From Isohypsibius dastychi (lineage: Eukaryota > Tardigrada > Eutardigrada > Parachela > Isohypsibiidae), in assembly GCA_034696485.1 (NCBI GenBank), contig JAQIWT010001586.1, positions 1-10,248 of the forward strand: a DNA stretch of 10,248 nt, written 5' to 3'. Made by a program: the position numbers and the translations under genes. The notes under the pieces were generated by a model, which worked only from the letters and a program-made list of their open reading frames with translations, searched no databases and had not been told where the DNA came from. Numbering within the stretch: the first letter of the stretch is position 1; every line of letters begins with the position of its first letter. This document shows positions 1 through 9,900 of this stretch, piece by piece.

Positions 1-349
1 ACCCCAAATCTCTGGATAGCGATTCAGCATGTCGGGACTCTGTAAGGAGTCCTTCCATGTCCCATCACGACTGGGCGGAACCAGTCAGGAGGTGCCCTTT
101 TTCTAAACCCAAATTAAACCGAAAACTACGCAGGGATCTACACAAAAACAGTTCCAGACGATGGAAATCTGGAACATTCAGCCAACATTTTCGACCAAAG
201 GCCGCATAACTCGAACGATTCTTCCAAGTGCAAATAGTTGTTGGAAAGTCCAAAAAATACAAGTCTCGCATTATCGCCAAAGACCAAATAATCACGAAAA
301 CATTCTGATTCAATTCTTTCGAAATTATATGTGATGATAACGAACTTAC
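1..349. other. Continuation of CIAO1 intron 3 or unresolved sequence; no exon recognised
   Basis: After the clear donor GTAAGT at 349-344 (minus strand) I searched for the CIAO1 stretch expected next, the second half of the fourth WD repeat (LLASASYDDT-like), in all minus-strand frames down to position 1 and did not find it. The remaining sequence has no convincing coding signal on either strand. It is either a long intron by the standard of this locus, or the left end belongs to an inserted element. I recognise no transposon protein or terminal repeat. Confidence 0.45.
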
Positions 350-1222
350 ATCTCCCACAGGACTCCAGCAAACCTTCTTGACATCTTGCGTATGGGAATG
401 TGAAACACTGATGCATTCATATTCATCACCATCTTCACCTGAAAAAACGAACGATAATTACGACACTCAAACAGCTTTTCCGAAACAACCATGTTTTCCT
501 TCAGTTTAACATAAAAAAATGTTTTAAATTGCCTTTAAAAGATCTATCAAAACGCAGAAATGTTTATCAATTCATCGTCATGAAAATAACACTAAACCAT
601 GACTGAGATTTCAAAAAGGTTGAAATTTTCACCGATCCGAATCTTGAATGTCAAATAAGAATGTCACTGAAATCAGCACAAATAATGGCCCTTAAACTAC
701 ATGGTTGGGAACCTCAATTCAAAGCTTAATTCAGGCAAATTCATTTTAAACACATGAGGAAAACTCACACGACCATATCCAGACAGTTTTATCGCGACTG
801 CAAGAGGCCAGGAATTCTCCGGAAATGGACCATGCAACAGATTTGACTTCGTTGTCGTGCCCCTCCAAGGTAGCGACAGCCTCAAACTGTCCTCCTCTTC
901 TTTTCCATATACAAATCGTCTTATCAAAACTGCATGAAGCTAAATGAATTCCATCAGGAGACCAAGCCAAAGAACGAATTGTTCTGTCATGGCTCTCGGT
1001 CAAAAACAATTTGGCTATCCACTTTTCCGATTCTGCAAATCACCGATCTTGATTGAAAAGAGGTTCTCGTTCTTATAGAATCTTCTTACCATTCTCCGAC
1101 CATATCACTATTCTCTTATCTCCGCCGCAAGACGCAAGCAAAGTTCCCGTTGGATTCCACTCGACACACCAAACTCTGTCATCATGCGCATTGAGGCAGT
1201 CAATCTCTTTCAGCGATCCCAT
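350..1222 (-). CDS. CIAO1: CIAO1-like WD40 protein of cytosolic Fe-S assembly, N-terminal half (partial)
   Basis: Three exons join in phase on the minus strand: 1222-1090, 1032-769 and 438-350, giving 162 residues. The ATG at 1222 opens [18 protein letters not shown], the usual short CIAO1 leader before the first blade. Visible are three full WD repeats, ending in RIVIW, KTICIW and KTVWIW, and the first half of a fourth ([16 protein letters not shown]). The block [11 protein letters not shown] followed by [13 protein letters not shown] is close to the human CIAO1 third blade, which is why I name this member among WD40 proteins. CIAO1 is a seven-bladed propeller of about 340 residues that, with the CIAO2 and MMS19 proteins, hands Fe-S clusters to cytosolic and nuclear enzymes. 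Introns are 57 bp (1089-1033) and 330 bp (768-439), with donors GTAAGA and GTGAGT. The rest lies beyond the left edge. Confidence 0.9.
439..768 (-). other. CIAO1 intron 2 (330 bp)
   Basis: This intron runs from the GTGAGT donor at 768 to a TTTTTTCAG acceptor at 439 on the minus strand. It is A/T-rich relative to the exons and much longer than most introns in the window. I see no nested gene, repeat or RNA in it. Confidence 0.8.
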
Positions 1223-2151
1223 GGTCGAACTCGAATTTCAACACAAGTCTCAAAATTCCACTATGAACTGTCTCGAGGTAAAATACACAGGACGTGATCT
1301 GGCATCTGCGGTACGGTACTTTAATGGAGTGAAGTAGAGTTTGAAAGAACCAATCGTAGTGAGAAAACAGCGCTTTTATTTACGGTGTTTTGACAATTAT
1401 GTTATCAGCTGATACAGGAACACAGCGGCGTGTGGCTTATTTTCATGTTTACGCTTACGGCTTACCGGAGGCAGCCCCCTTCCACACCATGTGCGTACAG
1501 TACTGCATACAATACAGTAAATGAGGATTTCTCGTTAATGACCTTACACGAATGTCCAGAAACGGTGTACCAAAATCTTTGCAAAAGAGTCCTGATCAAG
1601 AGCAAACATCGAAAACCCGGGACACCGACACTCTTGAAGCTCGAGGGGATTGCGAAGAGCGAGCAATGGTCAGTGATTTTTGTGCTTAAAGTCTCAACTC
1701 GAACCCACGTTGGCCTGTCATGCAGCCATTCATCCGGTAGCCCGTCAACTCATCGGGTCAGAAAGCCAGGATTTCAGCGCGGGTGGCACTCCGTGAAATA
1801 CAATATAACTGCCTGAAAATGCACTCAGGTGCGCAATGGTGTAGCGAACGCGGTAACGGCACCAAAACTGAGAACATACTCACTTGTTCAATACAACGAA
1901 ATTCGCAGTTGCAAGTTTATACGGGAAGTTTACTGTTCATAATTTTACATCAGGATGTGTAAACTTATTTTGTTTTCAGTCTTTTTCGAATAAGAATGCC
2001 CGTCTTACCGGCTCTATCGACAATACATTTCTTTCCACCCACGTAACATTTCATCATAATTCAAAAGCTAATTGCGTGACTCGCCATCCACAACTAACTG
2101 TAAAGCAAAAGCACAGTGATGCAAACAAAATCAGAATCTGCGGCAACGACC
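1223..2151. other. Intergenic region between CIAO1 5' end and CDA 3' end
   Basis: About 930 bp separate the CIAO1 start codon from the cytidine deaminase stop codon; both genes read leftward. Open frames here (for example 1430-1816 and 1884-2195, plus strand) show no recognisable domain and no splice-joined continuation, so I do not call genes. The region should contain the CIAO1 promoter and the CDA 3' untranslated region. I found no clear AATAAA close behind the CDA stop on the minus strand. The spacing argues against the two genes sharing an operon. Confidence 0.6.
1403..1414. promoter_or_regulatory. Palindromic GATA / E-box / GATA site upstream of CIAO1
   Basis: The 12 bases TATCAGCTGATA are a perfect palindrome about 180 bp upstream of the CIAO1 ATG. 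They contain a CAGCTG E-box core flanked on each side by an inverted GATA core, with TTATCA extending the left half. Paired GATA and bHLH sites of this kind can bind transcription factors, but a 12-bp palindrome could also occur by chance; the regulatory role is inferred. Confidence 0.3.
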
Positions 2152-3052
<901 letters not shown>

Positions 3053-3836
3053 CCTTCCAGCTGGAGCAAAAATATCAAGGAAGCGCTCGTGATTATGTGA
3101 GCCTCCGCAAGGTTAATGGGCACACAAGACAATCTAAATGAGCTCGTAAAATGGCTTCTGATTTATGTTTTACAAAACCGCGATAAAAGGCGAGTTACTG
3201 TGTCATCAAGTCTGAGCGAGATATCACCCTGTCTACTCTATAGCAGTACAGCTGTTGAACGTGATGCATGGCTTATCTTGGCCATGCATCAGGTTCAACT
3301 TGAGAAGCTACTTCAGGTTGATGATAACACGACAATAACAGAAGAGGAGGTTTGAATTACATCAGTGATATACGATGCGATAAGGTGCACATAAAACCAA
3401 CTCACCGTCGACGCTCATATTGGGGTGACCTTTAAAGAAATGAGCAATCACATCAATAAACAAACACAATTAATATTTAAAACGATCTATTCCGTGGTCC
3501 GATAATTGGGACAAAACTGGGTGAAGTTCAGGTGGATTTGCTTTGTTTGCGAAAGATATCCGTATGAAGCGACGAAGTGTGATCAGAAAAAATGTGACAG
3601 AGTCAAGTGCAAGCTAAAGTGCTTGGTGCAGCCAGAAAGAAGGGACCATTGGTCACGTAATGCTGATACAGCAATACACTACTTGCTCAACCCGGACGCA
3701 AAGCGAACGAAATCCGTATGCTCCATCAGAAAATTATTAAATTTTCTTGTAGTTCTCTGCTTTTTATTAGTGGGGTTCCGAGTGGTAAGACTTTTCAATC
3801 TCTTGTTCTACGCCCTTCAAACTTGGCTGGTTCAAG
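3053..3836. promoter_or_regulatory. Divergent intergenic region between CDA and the astacin-mucin gene
   Basis: These 784 bp lie between two start codons that point away from each other, so they should hold both promoters. Open frames here (3116-3355 and 3506-3940 on the plus strand) lack recognisable domains, and the second is out of phase with the ATG at 3837. The region contains a strong inverted repeat (3254-3299). The 3' end just before the ATG is fairly pyrimidine-rich and ends TTCAAG directly before ATG, which could be a trans-splice or cis-splice acceptor for a leader; that is only a possibility. Confidence 0.5.
3254..3299. repeat. Near-perfect 19-bp inverted repeat (hairpin)
   Basis: Arms 3254-3272 (GTTGAACGTGATGCATGGC) and 3281-3299 are reverse complements with one mismatch (G3261 opposite G3292) around an 8-base loop, TTATCTTG. 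Outside the arms, further pairing is possible: AGTA and GCT upstream at 3245-3253 with AGC and TACT downstream at 3306-3312, leaving a 6-base bulge. The loop carries TTATCT, a GATA-factor core on the minus strand. It may be a structured RNA, a protein-binding palindrome or the remnant of a small mobile element; sequence alone does not decide. Confidence 0.8.
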
Positions 3837-3959
3837 ATGGCGTCTGCGTTGTTATGTCTAGTGATTGTGCTGGCTACAGGTCAGTCCTTGCCTTGACTAG
3901 AAACCAGTTCTCCAGGAACGTGCATCTCATATTTTATTAGGTTTGGTCTTTGCACAAAA
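3837..3959 (+). other. Signal peptide and start choice of the astacin-mucin protein
   Basis: The ATG at 3837 opens MASALLCLVIVLATG and the first exon ends at 3879 after ACA G; the second exon begins at 3941. Together they give a short N region, a 13-15-residue hydrophobic core and a VFA cleavage site before QKQ (residue 20). The mature N terminus is only about 14 residues ahead of the first astacin scaffold strand, so there is no room for the long propeptide with its aspartate or cysteine switch that catalytic astacins usually carry. The secretory signal is seen directly; the cleavage point is inferred. Confidence 0.85.
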
Positions 3960-6900
3960 ACAGCTGCGAGTCGTCAACATGGATAAAAACTTTGGAATGT
4001 GGAGCGGCAATGAAGTGCCTTTTTATATCGATCCCGCTTTTAGTAAGAAAACGTCACTGCCTGCATATTCTGAACGAAGCTAAATGTTGATTACAGCACC
4101 GCAGGAACAGGGACAAATTAGAATGGCAATGTTGAGAGTCATGTCGGACTTGAAAATGTGCGTCCGTTTCGTTGAGGTTCCGCCCACCGACCCGCGTCTC
4201 AAAGTGAAAATCACCCCAAACAAAGTTGATGGGTATGAAGCAATACAATGACAAAACCAGGTATATTTTATGGGAAACTTTGTTGTTTTCCAGTGTGACA
4301 CCTGAGAGCTACTGCTACACTTACCCCGGAAAGTTCAAACCACCACCGGCTATGGCAGCAAGTCAAACGCCGCAACAGAAAATTGAGCAGGATTTGGTAC
4401 TGGCTCGTGGACCCACTGGCTGCTTTGACAACTCAGCGCATTCACTCATGAAATATTTTGCGCTTGGTAATGGATGAAAGGTTTTCTGGGGTTTTATCTT
4501 GCAGCTCTGCTGTTTTCAGTACTGGGCAAACGGAATGAACATCAGCAGCCTGAAAGGAACAACTATATCCAAATGAATCAAGGCAACCTCGTTCCTGGTA
4601 AATCTCCCGCAGTGAATCATATGATTTCACATACGAAGATGATTGTCATTTTCTAGGAATGGATATCGCATATCGACCCTACACAAACTCTGAGTCCTTC
4701 CGAGCTTACTGCACTGAGTATGATTACTGTTCAATCACCCACAATCAGGTTTGTGTAGCTCGAAACACGGCCAGCGAATTTCTGAAATTCGATAGTTTTT
4801 AACAGCCAACGGATTTCGCCAACCCAGGATCACAGGCTTTCACGGTGACCAAGCCACCTTTCTTCATCCCGAAGCTGGACAGGTTGAGCCAATGCGATTG
4901 CCAGGATCTGACTATTATGTACGGCTGTGACCCTGCCGAATGCAGTCCTCGTAAGTGGAGGAGATATCCTGTATTGAAATGTCGTTCTAAGAGCTCATTC
5001 ATTCAGTTGACTGCGCGTCTCAACAGCAACCCAAGCCTGGTCAGAACGGTTCCAGCATTTTTGCCAATACCCCATTCCCGGTTCCTGTAACTCTGAGCCC
5101 AGTTGGTGTCATGTCCACTCCGATAGCTGGCGCGGCCACTCCTATAACACCGGTGAACCCTGTCACACAACCCGTTAACCCAATGACTCCACCTGTTGTA
5201 CCGATCAATCCAGCTGTGCCGCCGGTTAATCCAGCGATCGCCAATCCCCAACAGATGAATCCAGTTGCTCCACCGTTCAATCCTCAGGGTCTACCTGCAA
5301 ACTGGCCTGGCTATCCGCAATCCATTCCGATCTACATATATGTCCCCATGTTCCCCGGCACCGGTCCTCCACCTGGTCTTCCGACTCAAGCTCCACCAGC
5401 GATGCCGAGTACACCATTCGTTCCCGTGACAAACGTGCCACTCAGCTTGCCTACTCAAAGTCCTGCACTGACTCCTGCAGGCAGTGACCCGGTGGTAACA
5501 ATGCAGCCAACAATGGCACCGACAACATCGTCATCATTGAATGGAGTCACGACCTCTGTGAGCTCGAACCCAAGTGGGACCACACTGTGTTACTCGCTAC
5601 CAACCTCGGATTCCAGTACAATGTTGTCGGTCAGTACAAGTCTCAGTCCGGTTGGGGGTGACGCAACAACGACCGCTTCGGTTACCGGTGCGAGTTCGAC
5701 CATGGTACCTTTGAATCAGTTTGAATCTTCGCCGTCGTCAATGGCAAATGGAACAATGATGTGTGCCACAACGATTGCACCGCCAAATTTGGGGATCAGT
5801 ACTGCAGGTACAACCACACCAGGTAAGATAACCGATGGTAATTTGTGTTGCTGGCCACAAGCTACATACATTTCAGCTGGTGCACAAGCGAAAGCAGTGG
5901 TGAAGAGGAAGACCAACCAACGCGGAAGGAAAGTAAGGGCTATCAATGCCGATCCCCAATTCATGGAATGGCCCGGAAATTTCGTTCCTTTCTATCTCGA
6001 TCCTGCATTCAGTGAGTTCTGATTCCAGTTCTTACAAGTTAAATAATGTTCGTTGGGGTAGCACTGGTTTCGTTTTCACCTTAGGTGCAGCTGATCAGCT
6101 ACTGATTCGAACGGCGTTACAAAAGATCACGTCTGACCTCAACGGATGTGTGAGGTTCGAAGAAGTCAGCCCAACCTCGGATCTGTATAAAGTCAAGATC
6201 ACACCTAACGAAGATCCCACGTAGGTTCTGCAAATGATGACCTTTCCCTGTCTTGTCTCAATGTTTAGTTATCTACACAGTCGTGGTGGTGCGGGAACTG
6301 CATGCCACACTTATCCTGGAGCTCTGCAAACCTACGTCGCAAACAAGCTGAAGGAGCAGCCGATGCTGTTGACTCATGGCAAAGATGGGTGCATGGACAA
6401 TGGAATACATGGAATTATGAAATTGTAGGTGCGACTGAACGCGTTCTGTTGTTAACTTTGTGAACCGTGTGTCTGCAGTGCCGCTCTGATATTGGGAAAG
6501 CGAAACGAACATCAACGGAAAGATCGGGACCAATACATTACGGTAGACTCGACCAATGTTCAACCGGGCATGGAACGTGCGTATGCATTGTACGGTGACA
6601 CCAACGCAACTACACAATGCGCATATGACTACTGTTCCATAACGTGAGTCGAGCCAATGCTTTTACCAAACTAGCTTTGTGTGAAATCGAAATGTTTCAT
6701 GGGGGTTGATCGTCATAGGCATAACGGTCAAGCAGATTTCGCGAAACAAGGAGTTGCATTCACTGTGAACAAGCCTCCATTTTTCATTCCTCGTCTTGAA
6801 CAGCTCAGCGAATGCGACTGCCGGGAACTAAGCGTTCACTACGGCTGCTCACCAGACCGATGTGCACCAAGTAAGCAGATTGGCTCAAGATAACACTGTG

Positions 6901-9900
6901 GTGTCTGGATTCATGTTTTTTTGAACATTGAGCTCGAACAACATTGATTGTTACAGTGAACTGTGCCGCTATGCAAAACCCGAACCAGACTCCAATACCT
7001 GCGGCAAACCCCGTTGTTGGCTCGGTTACGGGATTCCCACTTCCTGGGCTTCCAACAAATCCTGCTGTTCCAGTCATTCCGGTGACGGCCCCTGCTACAC
7101 CTATGGCAATCACTACACTACCTATCCAAACTGCGCCGCCCACACAACCCACACCACCGTCTCAAATCTTCACCAGTGCGGTTCCAACTGCTATCTCATC
7201 AATTGGCGGAATCACAACAGTATGCTATACGCTCCCATCGACCATGATGCCAACAACCTTCTCCGCGGTAACGCCGATTCCAGCTGTGCCAGTTGGTGGG
7301 GTGACAATGGTCTCTGATGCCACCACCACTTGCCAACCAATCAGTAAGTCCACAAGGCTGTTGATTCTGTAGTTACTGAATGTTTGCTAACAAGCAGTTA
7401 ATGGACAATCTACCCCTGCCATGGGCGACCTCACAAGCCCAGCTTCGACTCCATCGACGGTCGCATCAAGCCCAACGAATCCGGTGACCCAACCATCAGG
7501 TCCAGTTAGTCCAGACTCAAGCACACCTTTGTCTGGAACAACACTTGCTTCATCTGGTATGACAACGGTTGGATCATCAGCTGTACCGAGCGATAGTACT
7601 ACTCCCTCAACTTCACCGTCAACCAGTCCAGGTCAGCAGAGTTTCTTGCGACTCAGTTGGTCGAAATATACTTTCTAGACCGTTCCTTATTGGTTGAATG
7701 CAGGTTCGACATCGGTCTCCATGCCTTCGTCACCCGAATCCACTTCAGTATCAGGAGCTTCATCAGGCGACACAACCGCTTTGAGTAAATACCTGTGCCT
7801 CTTTTCTATCATGTAACAACTCATTTGTATTTAAACTGAACAGGTTCGGGCCCAACAACGGGAAGTACAGTGTCTACTGCCACAAGTACTGGATCCACGG
7901 GCTCGTCCACTGGTCCGACCACTGGTGTCTCAAGTGCAGCACCAGACAGTGAGTGAATGAACAAGCTCGATCAAGGCCCATCAAGTCACCAGCATTCTCG
8001 TAGGTTCCACGCCATCCACTCCATCGACCGCAGGTTCGACCACTGGTGTCTCAAGTGTATCACCTGACAGTAAGTAAAAGAACAAACTATCAAGTCCCAT
8101 CAAAGTTACCAGCATTTCTAATAGGTTCCACTCCATCGACCGCAGGTTCGACCCCTTCCACTGGAACAAGTAGTGGACCTAGTTCACCAGTCTCACCAAG
8201 TGGCCCTACCACACCATCTGGTTCCTCACCGGATAGCACTACTGGCAGTACACCCTCCACCGCCGCTTCTTCAGCGGGCTCATCTGGTAAGTTTGCTATG
8301 TTTGGTTCTCGCTACTGTAGATCCTAGGCTCGTTGAAAACTGAACCAATAAACGACTTTTCAGTTCCTGTATCTGACACAACAATGCCAACCACATCTGT
8401 AGTACCGACATCCCCAGCAGGCTCTTCCTCTCCCGGAAGCTCTGATGGTTCGACAACAGTTGGAAGTTCGACATCTGGGTCTTCAGACGGCACCACCAAG
8501 CCGACATCATCAGGCCCGTCAGATTCATCTCCGACATCAGCAGGCAGCACTACTGCGCCTGATTCAAGCAAACCTACAGATCCATCGAGCTCGCCGTCAA
8601 CTGCTGACTCGACCAAACCGTCAGATGCAACCAGCCCGTCAACAGATACTACCAAACCCTCCGATCCAACAACCACTGTGGCAACTATGGCTTCGACTGG
8701 CGGTTCTTCGAGTGATGGAAGTACAAGTGCTTCGTCTTCAGACTCCACAAAACCATCTGACTCGACAAAGCCAACAGATCCCTCGTCGAGCGATTCCACG
8801 AAGCCATCAGATTCGTCCTCAGACTCAACTAAAGCGACGGATGGTTCATCCACAGAAGCCACGAAAGCCACGGATGCAACAGATGCAACGGCTGCAACGC
8901 CTGCTACCCCTGCGACCCCTGCTACCCCTGCTACCCCTGCGACTCCTGCGACGGCTGCATCACCTGCCTCGTCCAAATCGCCGGATTCAGATACATCTCC
9001 GGGCTCTACCAAACCGACCGATTCTTCGTCAGACTCCACAAAACCCACAGATGCGTCGTCAGACTCCACGAAACCCACCGATGCGTCGTCAGCCTCCACA
9101 AAACCGACCGATTCTTCGTCAGACTCCACAAAACCCATGGATGCGTCGTCAGACTCCACAAAACCCACAGATGCGTCGTCAGACTCCACAAAAGCGTCAG
9201 ATGCTACAACAGGGTCCACACAGCCAACTGACGCAACTTCGTCGGACACCACTCCTACCACGTCAGATTCAACAACAGCCTCCACGCCAACGACACCTAC
9301 AACTTCTGAATCCACAAAGCCAACAGATGCAACCACCATCAGCACTCCTTCCACCCCAACTACAAGTGCTTCGACCCCGAAAGGTAACTGAGACTGATAA
9401 ACTGATGCCGCAGCAGACTAGAGTCATCGATGAACCAACTAACTGCTTTGTCCACTTTTTAAAGTCATGAACTCCATCCGTTTCTGCTTATGCGACCTCA
9501 TTGAATTTTCAAGCTGCAAAGATAAGCACGCAAGTGTCAAATGCAAACGAAATTACCGTTGAAACTATTAAACTGATAAACTGCTGAGATTCGCTTCGCA
9601 TCAAAATAGATTCTTCAAACCGCTGGAAAGTTAACCGCAATTGTGTACTGAGCTGACCAATTTCAGATGAAACGTCAAAGGCAGAAGAAACAACCAGTGC
9701 AAGCTCACCGCAGACTAGTGACCAAACCACACAATCAGTGAAGCAAGAAACGAAAACAACCGCGGGAAACGAACCAGGAAGACATGAAGGTGGTGAATCA
9801 CTGCCAGTTTTAACGGAGGCTCCAACTTCCACAACAATGCAAATGCAAACGGTGAGTGTGAATTGAAGAGATGATTTGCCGCAATGATTCTAACAATTCA

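Larger units (their letters stand above)
8364..9383 (+). other. Large Ser/Thr/Pro mucin exon (exon 20)
   Basis: This 1020-bp exon codes 340 residues composed mainly of Ser, Thr, Pro, Asp, Ala and Lys with no cysteine and no aromatic residue apart from isolated positions. Short motifs STKPTD, DSTKPSD and ATP recur. Composition and repetition are those of an extracellular mucin-type stalk with dense O-glycosylation sites; the regular Lys and Asp make it near charge-balanced. A long open frame on the opposite strand is a by-product of the codon pattern. Confidence 0.8.

Noticed and set aside
3506-3940. Cys/Lys-rich open frame just upstream of the astacin-mucin start
   Set aside because: It has no recognisable domain or signal peptide, starts at a non-ATG codon, and is out of frame with the clear signal peptide at 3837.
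4000-6848. Reading the astacin domains as a decayed pseudogene
   Set aside because: No frameshift or in-frame stop was found across the joined exons, and both copies share the same zinc-site replacements, which points to selection and not decay.
6928-7317. 129-residue Cys-rich open frame overlapping exon 14
   Set aside because: It is a shadow frame of the Pro-rich linker; the in-phase frame continues the domain and carries the copied linker motifs.
8296-9354. 352-residue open frame on the minus strand opposite the mucin exon
   Set aside because: It mirrors the Ser/Thr/Pro codon pattern of the plus-strand exon, with Val/Gly/Ser/Asp repeats and no independent splice or domain support.
8445-9470. 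341-residue Gln/Arg/Pro-rich open frame on the plus strand
   Set aside because: It is a frame-shifted shadow of exon 20; it does not join in phase to the flanking exons.
9514-9557. Possible small exon inside intron 20
   Set aside because: At 44 bp it would break the phase between exons 20 and 21, and its donor (GTTGAA) is poor.
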